Origin: Parvularcula sp964556115
Lineage (GTDB): Bacteria > Pseudomonadota > Alphaproteobacteria > Caulobacterales > Parvularculaceae
Assembly (NCBI GenBank): GCA_964556115.1
Contig: CAZKVC010000004.1
Span: 62,001-126,000, forward strand
Reading direction: 5' to 3'
Length of the DNA stretch: 64,000 nt
Numbering within the stretch: the stretch's first letter is position 1; each line of letters starts with the position of its first letter. This document shows, piece by piece, positions 15,911 to 24,818 of this stretch. A model generated the notes under the pieces. The model was not told the DNA's origin. It did no database searches and saw only the letters and a list, made by a program, of their open reading frames with translations. A program made the position numbers and the translations under genes.

Positions 15911-17264
15911 AGGTCCGCGAAAAGCGCCCGCGATTGACGAAGACCGCGTCGAGTTCGCTCTCGCTCAATCCGAACCAGCGGCCTAGATCCGCCCCGTACT
16001 GATCGACCGCGATCGTCGGGATCATCGCGCCACGCTTGAAATCCTGGTCATGCCCGCTTTCGAAGGGCGGGACATCGCCAACGATCTGACCGCCACGCAC
16101 GGCGCCGCCGACGACCATGTGGTGTGCGCCCCAACCGTGGTCCGTCCCCGACGCGTTAGCGGTCAGTGTACGGCCAAAATCTGAAGCAGTGAAGAGAGTA
16201 ACCTCGTCAGCGAGCCCTGCGGCGGCCATACCGGACTGGAAACTGGCAATGGCTTCGGACAGCTCGCCAAGAAGTTTCGGCATGGATGTCGAATGGTTCG
16301 CATGGGTATCGAACCCGCCCATGCCGGCGAAGAAGATCTGGCGGTTGGCGCCGAAGCTGCTCCTTGCACCGATCATGTTTGCAATGGTGGCGAGTTGCGA
16401 CGAAAGCCGATTCCCGTCGATGGCGATGGTATCGCCGATGGTCTGTGCAGCCAGAACCTCCGAAAGGACCTCGGTGTCGTCGATCGCCCGCGCCTGCGCC
16501 CGGATAACGTCGCGCATCATCGGATTGGCAGCGCCGTCCGCCGCGGAGCGGTAATAGGACTGCAGCTTCTGGGCGAGGTCTTCGCGCCCGAAGACCTTAT
16601 CGCCGCTGCCGTACACCTTCTTGATCTTCCCGTTGCCCGGAACCTGAAGGTGCCGGGTCTCGCGCCCGGCAAGGAACACCGTCTGTCCACTTGCCGAAAC
16701 CGCCGTGTAAGGAGAGCTGTCTGCCATCGCATCAAGGACCAACCCGCCCCAGCCAAGCTGCGCCCCTTCACCGGAGAAAGCCTGCCAGGTCGACTGCTGG
16801 TCGTTGTGGGACTGAAGTTTCCTCGGAAGAAGAACGGTCTTGTCCTGCACGGTCTGGCGGTTCGCCGGTTCGATCAGCGGTCCCACATTCGGAACGAAAG
16901 CCATATCGCCGCTGTCGAACAGGGCCTTCATCGGCGCCATTTCCGGCGGCATGGCAAAAGCGCGCGAGCCAAAGCGGGAGGCGTTGGTCGGGTTCAAAAG
17001 AAGGAGGTTCTCACGGGCCCTGGCGGCGGCATTCCCATCGCTCTGGAACCGCTCGAGAATTGATGCCCGACCCTCACTCCATCCGTCATAAGACGGTTGA
17101 TCGTGGCCGATCAGGATGTCGTGGCTGTCGCAGCCACCATAGAGAAAGACACAGACAAGCGCCTTGTAGCCCGACTTGTCGGCCGCCATGGCCGCCATGG
17201 GGGCGAGGCTGGCTGCCCCCATCATCAGGGCACTGTCACGGAGGAAACGGCGTCGCGAAAGCAT
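15894..17264 (-). CDS. DUF1501 family Tat-exported protein
   Basis: The 456-residue protein begins with a twin-arginine signal (MLSRRRFLRDSALMMGAASL), so it is exported folded, implying a cofactor or metal. DUF1501 proteins belong to the alkaline-phosphatase/sulfatase-like superfamily. Visible family features are the early VFLYGGCDSHDIL, the mid-protein FFAGMGGFDTHANH and the late FTASDFGRTLTANASGTDHGW with HHMVVGG following. Its substrate is unknown. The ATG at 17264 has AGGAG upstream. It follows the DUF1800 gene by 19 bases, the usual partner of DUF1501 genes in many bacteria, and the two probably form an operon. Confidence 0.88.
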   Translation of the reverse strand: MLSRRRFLRDSALMMGAASLAPMAAMAADKSGYKALVCVFLYGGCDSHDILIGHDQPSYDGWSEGRASILERFQSDGNAAARARENLLLLNPTNASRFGSRAFAMPPEMAPMKALFDSGDMAFVPNVGPLIEPANRQTVQDKTVLLPRKLQSHNDQQSTWQAFSGEGAQLGWGGLVLDAMADSSPYTAVSASGQTVFLAGRETRHLQVPGNGKIKKVYGSGDKVFGREDLAQKLQSYYRSAADGAANPMMRDVIRAQARAIDDTEVLSEVLAAQTIGDTIAIDGNRLSSQLATIANMIGARSSFGANRQIFFAGMGGFDTHANHSTSMPKLLGELSEAIASFQSGMAAAGLADEVTLFTASDFGRTLTANASGTDHGWGAHHMVVGGAVRGGQIVGDVPPFESGHDQDFKRGAMIPTIAVDQYGADLGRWFGLSESELDAVFVNRGRFSRTSLGLF

Positions 17265-17283
17265 GATGGTTTCTCCTGGTCGG

Positions 17284-19023
17284 TCAGCGCTGGACGACGA
17301 ATTCGGGGGAGACGACGGCCATGAGAAGGGCAATCTCGACCCGGCGCTTGCGGTCGCGCTCTTCGTCCTTGATCTCGATAAGCTCAACGGCCGCCCTGAT
17401 TTCGGACCGGTTTGATGCGCTCAGCATGCCCGCCAGAAAGATACGGTCGATTTCGTCGACGAGGGCATCGCTGTTGTCGGCAATGGCCCACAGGGGCGCG
17501 TAGTCGATATTCGCAACATTGACCGCGCCATCCTTCAGCGAAGCGCCATCAATGAACTCTTCCATCGTGTTGATGTACCCAACGAGGGTCGGTGTGATGG
17601 CGGCCTGGAACTCCGGTGTCACCAGCCCCGCGGCTGCACTATCCGTACCGGGAGCGACGTAGCCGGGGCGGTAGAAATTGAAGACCGATGGCGAGACGAA
17701 GGCATTCATCCCGAACTTCGAGGCGTCCTCGAGATTGTCGAGGCCCCATGCCGCGGGCTGGTCACCCGAAGTCGTCACGCTTTGCGGAACACGCACGGCG
17801 CGAAGAAGGTGGGCCAGTCTCAATATCGGTGAACGGATCTTACCGAAGTTCGGGTCGCTCGGCACGCCCCTCGCTTCGGGGTCCGCAAGGATCGCCGCCG
17901 CCGTGGCCGCAAGATCGCAGCGGCTGCCGGTGCCGATCGTCGTCCCGTCGGCAAAGCGCACCATGCCGCTGTCGAAAGCGCCGGCTACCCGCTCGACATA
18001 GGCCGGGCTGGGGTTGGAGGTGACCAGCTTCTGGATCAACTGCCTGGCGATGAACGGCGCCACGTTCGGATGCTCGAGGAGGTGGTCGAGAGCCGCTTCA
18101 ACGCTGATGATTGCATCGGAGCCAAGGTCGATCGTCGTGCCGAGGAATGCCTTCGCCTTCTCTTCGTGCTGGAAGGTGAAAGCCTCCATGGGGAGGTAGC
18201 GGTTATAGTCGGTCACGCTCGGCCGATAGAAATCGGTATCCGCCCAGGAAAGGCCGGTGAAGATCTGGGCAAGACCCTGTACGTCTTCGATCGTATAGGT
18301 TTCTTCCGTCGTTGGAACACCGCCGCGGTTCAGCTCGACCAATCCGATGGTGAAGAGCTGCATGATCTCCCGCGCATAGTTCTCGTCAGGCACGAAGCCG
18401 GTGACTTCATCGGCCTTCCGGTTGCCCAGATGGGTCAGATAGGTTCCCATTACCGGTGAAAGGCTGACCTCGCGCAGCATGTCACAGTAATTGCCGAGCG
18501 CATGATCCTGAAGGATGTCGAGATAGACCGAGAACTCGCGTGCCCGGCCGCGCAGCCCCGGGTCCAGCATCGAGGCGACGACAATCTGCGACAGTGCGAA
18601 ACTCATCCGCTGACGGAGTTGGTCTTCGCCGTGGATGGCACGTTCCCAGAAGAGCGCCTGCAGCGTACCGTCGCCAATCCATTTATCGCCGGCAATCTCC
18701 ATCGCTCTCTTCTGATAGCTGACGGAAGGGGCCGAAACCTGTTCGCTGAGCCAGGTGGGGATCCCTTTGCCTTTCAGCGCAGTCACATCATCGGGGCTGC
18801 CGCCGAAGCTCGCTTGCATGAGGAAGCGCACCGCATCCTGATCGTCGAGGGGATCGACGCTGACCACCGGACCTTGCGGCGCGTTCGGCGCAGGTTGCTC
18901 ACCCTGAGATGGGGGCGGAGAGCCACCTTCGCCCGCAGGAGCTTCAGCTCCGCCGCCGCCCGCTTTACATGAGGCGAGGGCGAGAAAGGCAGCTCCAGCA
19001 AGATACTTCCAACGCAACTTCAT
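17284..19023 (-). CDS. DUF1800 family lipoprotein
   Basis: The 579-residue product starts with a lipoprotein signal (MKLRWKYLAGAAFLALASC, lipobox LASC), followed by a glycine/proline-rich linker up to about residue 55 and then the DUF1800 domain. Recognisable blocks are AVRFLMQASFG near 65, ENYAREIMQLFTIGLVELN near 220 and FGMNAFVSPSVFNFYRPGY near 460. The family function is unknown; it is repeatedly paired with DUF1501, and an envelope complex with that Tat substrate is a reasonable inference. The start at 19023 has GGAG seven bases upstream. The preceding 199 bases contain a hairpin (19053-19074) and a TCACA-N4-TGTGA palindrome. Confidence 0.87.
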   Translation of the reverse strand: MKLRWKYLAGAAFLALASCKAGGGGAEAPAGEGGSPPPSQGEQPAPNAPQGPVVSVDPLDDQDAVRFLMQASFGGSPDDVTALKGKGIPTWLSEQVSAPSVSYQKRAMEIAGDKWIGDGTLQALFWERAIHGEDQLRQRMSFALSQIVVASMLDPGLRGRAREFSVYLDILQDHALGNYCDMLREVSLSPVMGTYLTHLGNRKADEVTGFVPDENYAREIMQLFTIGLVELNRGGVPTTEETYTIEDVQGLAQIFTGLSWADTDFYRPSVTDYNRYLPMEAFTFQHEEKAKAFLGTTIDLGSDAIISVEAALDHLLEHPNVAPFIARQLIQKLVTSNPSPAYVERVAGAFDSGMVRFADGTTIGTGSRCDLAATAAAILADPEARGVPSDPNFGKIRSPILRLAHLLRAVRVPQSVTTSGDQPAAWGLDNLEDASKFGMNAFVSPSVFNFYRPGYVAPGTDSAAAGLVTPEFQAAITPTLVGYINTMEEFIDGASLKDGAVNVANIDYAPLWAIADNSDALVDEIDRIFLAGMLSASNRSEIRAAVELIEIKDEERDRKRRVEIALLMAVVSPEFVVQR

Positions 19024-19222
19024 GCCGTGCTCCGAACGTGACAACGCTTTGCCCGGCAGGGAAAAACCTGCCGGTCCGTAAGCTGACCGCGAAATATGGC
19101 AGGAGAATGGCCCCGCCCTGCGCATGGGGTTGGACCATACGATCACACTGTTGTGAAAGGCCTGACACCGCAATCGCGACGGTAAAAGGCATGACAATTT
19201 GGTTGGTTAACTGACGGAAAGG
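19024..19222 (-). promoter_or_regulatory. leader/control region of the DUF1800-DUF1501 operon
   Basis: No gene is seen in these 199 bases. On the minus strand they hold, from upstream to downstream, an imperfect palindrome TCACACTGTTGTGA (19143-19156) and an 8-bp perfect hairpin CCGGCAGG / CCTGCCGG with a six-base loop (19053-19074) about 30 bases before the ATG. The palindrome shares the TCACA-N4-TGTGA pattern with the one before proB. No convincing -35/-10 pair could be chosen by eye. The hairpin could instead end transcription arriving from the hydrolase gene, although it has no T-tract. Confidence 0.35.
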
Positions 19223-20113
19223 TTAGCCGTTCAGGTGGCCAGTGATGAGTTTGCCGATCCGTTCGTGGTGGACCGGGGGCAGGTCATGGCCCATCCCCTC
19301 GATCTCCTCCATGCGTGCACCCGGCAAATTCTTCAGAATGTCGCGTCCGGCCTCGATCGGGACGAGCTTGTCCTGCGTGCCGTGGACGATCAGGGCAGGA
19401 GCCTTGATACTGCGGGTCGCCTTGCGAATATCGCCGCTCTCCACGATGGCCGCGAGCTGACGCTTCCATCCTTCGGGATCGATCCCGCGCTCGACGGCCG
19501 CACGGTGGAAAGCGCGAAGTTCCTCGACGCTCATGCCGCCGTCTGCGGTCATGAAGAACTGCCATTTGGCAACCAGCCGCTCGGTCGCCTCTTCGGCGCT
19601 CCTGGCCGGGGGCTGACGGTCGAAAAGGATCTTGGCAGCTTCGCCCTTGGGCCGCGGAAGGCTGCGATTGTTCGTGGTCGTCATGAAAAGGACCAGCCGC
19701 TTGACGCGGTCCTTGTACCGCGCGGCGAGGACCTGCGAGATGATGCCGCCCATCGAGAGGCCCATGACGTGCGCCGCGCCGATATCCAGCTCGTCCATCA
19801 CCGAGACCGCATCATCAGCCATATCCTCCAGCCGGTAGGGGGCACCGCCCTTGAAGCCGAAGGTGGTGACGAAAAGCTGCATATAGGGGTTCGGTGCCTT
19901 CGCGCCGTCCATCCGCCCGGAAAGGCCCACATCCCGGTTGTCGACCCGGATAGTCCTGAAGCCTTCCTTATGCAGATGATCGAGAACAGGCCTCGGCCAC
20001 TGTGTCGCCTGCATGCCGAGGCCGTTGAGAAGCACGACGGGGTCGCCCCCCTCCGGCCCCTCCATCTCGTAAGCGATCGGAACGGCGCCATTCGTCTTGC
20101 CCTCGGTAATCAT
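19223..20113 (-). CDS. alpha/beta hydrolase
   Basis: This 296-residue alpha/beta-hydrolase has an early oxyanion segment LLNGLGMQATQWP, the nucleophile elbow GLSMGG, an acid residue after IVHGTQDKLVP and a catalytic histidine in EGMGHDLPP. It has no signal peptide and is probably cytoplasmic. The ATG at 20113 overlaps the TGA of the upstream TIGR03084 gene (ATGA), making it the last gene of the long leftward Atu-like cluster. Likely roles are ester, lactone or thioester cleavage of the catabolic substrate or a product; the actual substrate cannot be read. Confidence 0.85.
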   Translation of the reverse strand: MITEGKTNGAVPIAYEMEGPEGGDPVVLLNGLGMQATQWPRPVLDHLHKEGFRTIRVDNRDVGLSGRMDGAKAPNPYMQLFVTTFGFKGGAPYRLEDMADDAVSVMDELDIGAAHVMGLSMGGIISQVLAARYKDRVKRLVLFMTTTNNRSLPRPKGEAAKILFDRQPPARSAEEATERLVAKWQFFMTADGGMSVEELRAFHRAAVERGIDPEGWKRQLAAIVESGDIRKATRSIKAPALIVHGTQDKLVPIEAGRDILKNLPGARMEEIEGMGHDLPPVHHERIGKLITGHLNG

Positions 20114-20916
20114 GCTGTGTCTTTCCCCGCCTTCTTGCGCAGCCCTGGCGCAGGAGGTGTTTCGGCCATCCCGGCGAAGCATTGTGCCTTGCTCATCCAG
20201 TCGCGGGCAATATCACCCGTCAGTTTCAAATGCGTATCCGCGATGTTGCGGGTTTGGGTGACGACCCGGCAGAATTCGCTGGCAAGCCCTTCGATCCTTT
20301 CGTCGTCGCGTTCGTCGTTGAACGTCCATACGGCACCCGATGGTGCCTGCAGCCGCACATAGGGCTTGATCGGGGGGCGCCGCTCGCCGCGGACCTGATA
20401 GGTCCAGCCGAAGGTCCGTACACCAAGCTCTGCTATCGGGTGGATGCGGTCATGCTCCTGACGGTCGATGCCGCGGGCGTCATAGACCGCCTGGCCATGG
20501 GCCCAGCTTTCCATGAGGCGAGCGGAGATCGAAGAGCGCGCGGTCATCGGCGGTCCGGCCCATGGAAGGCGGGCATCGGGATCGGCCGCAGCAAAGGCAT
20601 CGGCCGTCCGCTGGACCCCGTCGTTCCAAAGCTCCCGCAGATCGTCGCCCGACATGTCGCCAAGCTTCCGGTCCTCATAGGCCCTGATGCCCTCAGTCGC
20701 CATTACAGGCATTGCGTCCTGCAGCATCGCTGCAAAACCGTCCGCGTCCTTCAGCGAGAGAAGGGCGGCCTCGTTCCAGAAATGCAGATGACGGAGGATC
20801 TGATCCGTCGTCCAGCTCTTGAAGAGGGTCGGGTCCGAAGGGGAAAGGTCGCTGGCCCGAACGACCTGGTCGAGCGCTTCGCTTTCGGCCCGGAAGAATT
20901 CGGCCTCTTCGATCAT
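20110..20916 (-). CDS. TIGR03084 family protein (DinB/maleylpyruvate-isomerase-like fold)
   Basis: The 268-residue protein matches the TIGR03084 group, an uncharacterised family with the metal-binding four-helix DinB/MDMPI fold. Supporting segments are FFRAESEALDQVV and ILRHLHFWNEAAL near the N-terminus, PWAGPPMTARSSISARLMES and WAHGQAVYDARG in the middle; the histidines in these blocks are candidate metal ligands. Members of this family that I recall occur beside acyl-CoA carboxylase and AtuA-like genes, as here. Related folds use mycothiol or glutathione in isomerisation, but no such role is shown for this family. Both ends overlap neighbours as ATGA. Confidence 0.75.
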   Translation of the reverse strand: MIEEAEFFRAESEALDQVVRASDLSPSDPTLFKSWTTDQILRHLHFWNEAALLSLKDADGFAAMLQDAMPVMATEGIRAYEDRKLGDMSGDDLRELWNDGVQRTADAFAAADPDARLPWAGPPMTARSSISARLMESWAHGQAVYDARGIDRQEHDRIHPIAELGVRTFGWTYQVRGERRPPIKPYVRLQAPSGAVWTFNDERDDERIEGLASEFCRVVTQTRNIADTHLKLTGDIARDWMSKAQCFAGMAETPPAPGLRKKAGKDTA

Positions 20917-22040
20917 CCTTCCAGCACCTCGGTCAGGCGTTCATAGGCTTCGGCGAACTCTTCCTTGAAACGCTGGACCACCTGGCCTGCGCTTTCCGCC
21001 TCGTTCATCAGGCCGACGGCTTGGCCGACCCAGTAGGTCGACAGCTCCTTCGCGCCTTCGTGGCCACCGTCGGCCAGCTTGTCGAGGCGCCGCAGGGCTG
21101 GCTCGGAGACGAGGGTCTGGAGCGGCATGGGAAGGGGCTGGGGACCATCGGCCTCCCAGGCGTCCGTCCACGGACTGCGCAGCTGCCGGGACGGCTTGCC
21201 CGTGCGCGAACGAGAGCGGACCGTATCGCCGGAGCTCGCTTGAAGCATCTTGTCCTTCACCGACTGGCTTGTCTCCGCCTCGCTGCTCGTCAGCCAGACC
21301 GAGCCGCACCACGCCCCGGCGGCGCCCATCGCCATCAAGCCCGCCATCTGATGTCCCGTCGCGATCCCGCCTGCAGCCAGGACCGGCGTTCCTTTCGCTG
21401 CGCGGACGACTTCGGGAACGAGGACGATGGTGGACACCTCGCCGCAATGGCCGCCCGCTTCCCCGCCGGCAGCGATCAGCACGTCGACGCCGGCTTCGAC
21501 CTGCTTGGCCGCATGCTTGGCCGAGCCGACGAGAGCGCCGACCTTGACGCCGTGCTCCTTGCCCTTGCGGAGCATGATCTCCGGCGGCACGCCCAATGCG
21601 TTGACCATCAGTTTGATGGGGTGGGCGAGGGCCACATCGAGAACTGCCTCCGCCCCGGCGGGGGTCATGTTCTCGGTGAAGTGAAGCTGCTCGCGGCGGG
21701 TCTCCTCGATCGTATCGGTGGAGATACCGCGGCTCTCGAGAAGTCCGTTGGCAAAGCTCTTATGCTCATCGGGAACCATCGCCAGAAGCGCGTCCTTGTC
21801 CACCGGGCCAGCCTGAAGGACACTCGAGGTGGGGACAATCAGGTCGAGGCCATAGGGTTTTCCGTCCACATGCTGATCGATCCAGGCGAGCTCTTCTTCC
21901 AGAAGTTCGGGCGGATGGTTGACCGCACCGAAAACGCCCATGCCGCCGGCCCTCGACACGGCGGCCACGACATCGCGGCAGTGACTGAAAGCCAGAAGCG
22001 GGAATTCGATCCCGAACATGTCGCAGATGGGAGATTTCAT
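20913..22040 (-). CDS. nitronate monooxygenase-family flavin oxidoreductase
   Basis: The 375-residue FMN-dependent TIM-barrel enzyme matches the nitronate monooxygenase / 2-nitropropane dioxygenase family: PLLAFSHCRDVVAAVSRAGG at the N-terminus, MVNALGVPP, GSAKHAAKQVEAGVDVLIA, then GGEAGGHCGEVST and PVLAAGGIATGHQMAGLMAM. Many members of this broad family act on other substrates such as enoyl or nitro compounds. In this operon, between an AtuF-like carboxylase and the TIGR03084 gene, a role in oxidising a catabolic intermediate or a toxic by-product is more likely than nitronate detoxification, but this is inference. The ATG at 22040 overlaps the carboxylase stop. Confidence 0.85.
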   Translation of the reverse strand: MKSPICDMFGIEFPLLAFSHCRDVVAAVSRAGGMGVFGAVNHPPELLEEELAWIDQHVDGKPYGLDLIVPTSSVLQAGPVDKDALLAMVPDEHKSFANGLLESRGISTDTIEETRREQLHFTENMTPAGAEAVLDVALAHPIKLMVNALGVPPEIMLRKGKEHGVKVGALVGSAKHAAKQVEAGVDVLIAAGGEAGGHCGEVSTIVLVPEVVRAAKGTPVLAAGGIATGHQMAGLMAMGAAGAWCGSVWLTSSEAETSQSVKDKMLQASSGDTVRSRSRTGKPSRQLRSPWTDAWEADGPQPLPMPLQTLVSEPALRRLDKLADGGHEGAKELSTYWVGQAVGLMNEAESAGQVVQRFKEEFAEAYERLTEVLEG

Positions 22041-24016
22041 GATGTTTGCTCTTCCTGCTGATCGATAATGACGAGGCGGTCGCCGGACGCGACCTGCTGC
22101 CCTTCGGCGGCGGTCACTTCGATGACCTTGCCTGAGACAGGGCTCTTGATGTCGTGCTGCATCTTCATGGCTTCGAGAAGAAGGACGCGTTGCCCCGCTT
22201 CCACCATCTGTCCGGGTTCGATATGAACCGCTGTGACAAGGCCATGCATCTCGGCAGTGATGATGCCATCGGCTTCTTCATCCGAGCCCGCAGCGCCCGG
22301 GGCAAGGTCGTTGACGAGGAGATGATCGGCTGCGCTTAGGGAAAGGTGAAGGCCATCGGCGGCCAGGTGGTAGGTGAAGCTCTCAGTTTTTGAGCCAATT
22401 CTGACGCGCCCATGGCCGTTCTCGAGCTGCAGGACCTCGAAATGCGTCACCTCTTCGCCGAGCTGCATGGAGAATTGCCCATAGTCCTGCCCGGAGAGAA
22501 AGAGCATCCGGTCGTCGCCCCTGAAGCGGAAGGGCCTTTGAAGTTCGAGACCAGGCTGCCAGCCCCGGAGTTCGGCGGGGATACCTGTTTTCTGGTACCA
22601 ATGGTTCGCGGCTTCGACATGCTCGATGATCGCTGCAAGGCCGAGGGTCTCGTTTGTCGGCGAGGGCTTTTCGAAGTCCACCCGTTCGTCGATGAACCGG
22701 GTGGTCGCCCCGCCCTGGGCGAAGACGTCCGTCTTCAGAAGATCGATCAGAAATGACCGGTTCGTGACGATGCCGTGCACGCCGAGCTGCTCGAGGCCGC
22801 GGATGAGTTTGCGCCTTGCATCTTCCCGGTTTTCCCCCCGGGCGATCAGCTTGGCGATCATCGGGTCGTAGAACGGCGAGACCGCGTCGCCTTCGCCGAC
22901 AGCGCTGTCGATGCGGAGGTCTCTCGGCGGCACCCATCCGGCGATGACGCCGGTCTGCGGCAGGAAGTCCTGCGAGGGGTCCTCCGCGTAAAGGCGCGCT
23001 TCGATGGCGTGGTCTTCAAGAGTGACATCGTCCTGGTTCAATCCAAGGGGCTCGCCCTGCGCGACCGTGATCTGGAGGGCCACGAGGTCGAGGCCTGTGA
23101 CTTCCTCCGTCACCGGATGCTCGACCTGGAGGCGGGTGTTCATTTCGAGGAAGTAGAAGCTGCCATCCTCGTTGAGGAGGAACTCGACCGTTCCGGCGCC
23201 GCAGTAATCGACCGCCGCCGCTGCCTTTACGGCAGCTTCGCCCATCTTCCGCCGAAGCGCGGGGTCGACGGCCGGCGAGGGAGCCTCTTCGATGACTTTC
23301 TGGTGCCGGCGCTGGAGCGAGCAATCGCGTTCGCCAAGGTGGATGATATTCCCAAGGCTGTCGCCGAAGACCTGCACCTCGATATGGCGTCCGCGGAGAA
23401 TAGCCTTTTCGAGAATGAGATCGCCTGACCCGAATGCCGCTTCGGCTTCCTTTCGCGCATCGGCAAGGGCGGCGGGAAGGGAAGTCGCGTCACTGACAAG
23501 CCGCATGCCCCGTCCGCCGCCGCCCGCCGCCGCCTTGACCATGACGGGGTAGCCAGCCTCTTTGGCAGCAGCGATGAAGCGCTCGTCAGACTGATCCTCT
23601 TCCTCATAGCCTGGAATGCAGGGCACGCCCGCTTCGATCATGGCCCGTTTGGCGCGGGCCTTGTCGCCCATGAGGTCGATCGCTTCGGGCGAGGGGCCAA
23701 TGAAGACAAGGCCCGCTTCCCTCACCGCGCGTGCGAAGGCCGCGTTCTCCGACAGGAAGCCGTAGCCGGGGTGGATCGCACCTGCGCCTGCCTCCCGGGC
23801 CGCACGGATGATTTTCCCCGCATCGAGATAAGATTGCGCTGCAGGGCCGGGGCCGATTTCAATGGCTTCGTCCGCATCCTGCGCATGAAGGGCGCTACGG
23901 TCGGCTTCGGAGTAGACGGCCACGGTCCGGTAGCCCAACTCACGCGCTGTCCTGATGACCCGGCGGGCAATCTCGCCGCGGTTGGCGATCAGGATGGTTT
24001 CAAAGCGATCAGCCAT
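22037..24016 (-). CDS. acyl-CoA carboxylase biotin subunit (AtuF/LiuD type)
   Basis: The 659-residue protein combines biotin carboxylase and biotin carboxyl carrier domains. The N-terminus TILIANRGEIARRVIRTAR, the ATP-grasp segment KAAAGGGGRGMRLV, EMNTRLQVEHPVTEEVTG, and the C-terminal biotinyl domain with EAMKM (biotin lysine K618) are visible. It would carboxylate biotin for the carboxyltransferase encoded two genes upstream, together making a 3-methylcrotonyl-CoA or geranyl-CoA type carboxylase. Presence of AtuA and absence of HMG-CoA lyase and isovaleryl-CoA dehydrogenase in the window lean towards the Atu type. The ATG at 24016 overlaps the hydratase stop by eight bases. Confidence 0.88.
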   Translation of the reverse strand: MADRFETILIANRGEIARRVIRTARELGYRTVAVYSEADRSALHAQDADEAIEIGPGPAAQSYLDAGKIIRAAREAGAGAIHPGYGFLSENAAFARAVREAGLVFIGPSPEAIDLMGDKARAKRAMIEAGVPCIPGYEEEDQSDERFIAAAKEAGYPVMVKAAAGGGGRGMRLVSDATSLPAALADARKEAEAAFGSGDLILEKAILRGRHIEVQVFGDSLGNIIHLGERDCSLQRRHQKVIEEAPSPAVDPALRRKMGEAAVKAAAAVDYCGAGTVEFLLNEDGSFYFLEMNTRLQVEHPVTEEVTGLDLVALQITVAQGEPLGLNQDDVTLEDHAIEARLYAEDPSQDFLPQTGVIAGWVPPRDLRIDSAVGEGDAVSPFYDPMIAKLIARGENREDARRKLIRGLEQLGVHGIVTNRSFLIDLLKTDVFAQGGATTRFIDERVDFEKPSPTNETLGLAAIIEHVEAANHWYQKTGIPAELRGWQPGLELQRPFRFRGDDRMLFLSGQDYGQFSMQLGEEVTHFEVLQLENGHGRVRIGSKTESFTYHLAADGLHLSLSAADHLLVNDLAPGAAGSDEEADGIITAEMHGLVTAVHIEPGQMVEAGQRVLLLEAMKMQHDIKSPVSGKVIEVTAAEGQQVASGDRLVIIDQQEEQTS

Positions 24017-24818
24017 GCGGGGCCCATTTCGGTTGGCGCTTCTCGACGAAGCTGGCGATGCCTTCGCTGCCTTCCTCGGACAGGAGGCAATCGGTGAATA
24101 CGCGGGCCGCTTCGCCCTGAAGATCGGCCGGACTGCAGTGGCCCGCGCGAAGGGCAAGAGCTTTCGTTGCAGCGATAGCCCCAGGCGCACCTTTCAGTAT
24201 ACTGTGCTTGATCGTCTGAGCTTCCTTGTTCATCGCAGAAGCGGTCTCGAAGCTTTGATCGGCAAGGCCGAGTGCGGCTGCGCGCGTGCCGCCGAACGAG
24301 GCGCCGGTCAGCATCAGCCTTTTTCCGGTCGCAAGGCCGAGCCGTGCAATCACGTAAGGCGCGATCTGGGCCGGCGGGATTCCAAGATGCACTTCGGTGA
24401 GAGCGAAGCGCGCATCGTCTGTCACAAGAACAATATCGGCGCAGCAGACTAGGCCGAGCCCGCCCGCCAAAGCGGGCCCATCGACAAGTGCGATCACCGG
24501 CTGCGGCTGGGTGGCGAGCTTTGCAAAGAGTTCACCTGCATCCGCGCTCATCGTCTCGATCGCACTGCGGTCGCCGGACATGATGTGGCGGGCCATGCCC
24601 TTAAGGTCACCGCCTGCGCAAAATGCGCCGCCCGATCCCTGGAGGGTGATGCCGCGCACGGATCGGCCGTCGCGCACGGCGTCGAGGATGCGGTGAAGCG
24701 CTTCTGCCATCTCCGTGCTCAGGGCATTGCGCCGGGCCGGGTCATCCATGGTCAGGGTCAGCCAACCCTCGCGAAGGTCGGCTTTGAGAACGCCGCTTTC
24801 CGGCAGATTGGCCATCAT
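24009..24818 (-). CDS. enoyl-CoA hydratase/isomerase family protein (AtuE/LiuC type)
   Basis: The 269-residue crotonase-fold protein probably hydrates the unsaturated branched acyl-CoA produced by the carboxylase of the same operon. Features are the N-terminal TLTMDDPARRNALS, the CoA-binding FCAGGDLKGMARH, the oxyanion-hole segment VDGPALAGGLGLVCCADIV, and ALTEVHLGIPPAQIAPYV with the usual catalytic Glu position. The GGLGL block resembles methylglutaconyl- and isohexenylglutaconyl-CoA hydratases. It lies between the two carboxylase subunit genes, as in liu and atu clusters, with ATGA overlap at its start (24818; a second ATG at 24815 is possible). Confidence 0.85.
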   Translation of the reverse strand: MMANLPESGVLKADLREGWLTLTMDDPARRNALSTEMAEALHRILDAVRDGRSVRGITLQGSGGAFCAGGDLKGMARHIMSGDRSAIETMSADAGELFAKLATQPQPVIALVDGPALAGGLGLVCCADIVLVTDDARFALTEVHLGIPPAQIAPYVIARLGLATGKRLMLTGASFGGTRAAALGLADQSFETASAMNKEAQTIKHSILKGAPGAIAATKALALRAGHCSPADLQGEAARVFTDCLLSEEGSEGIASFVEKRQPKWAPHG

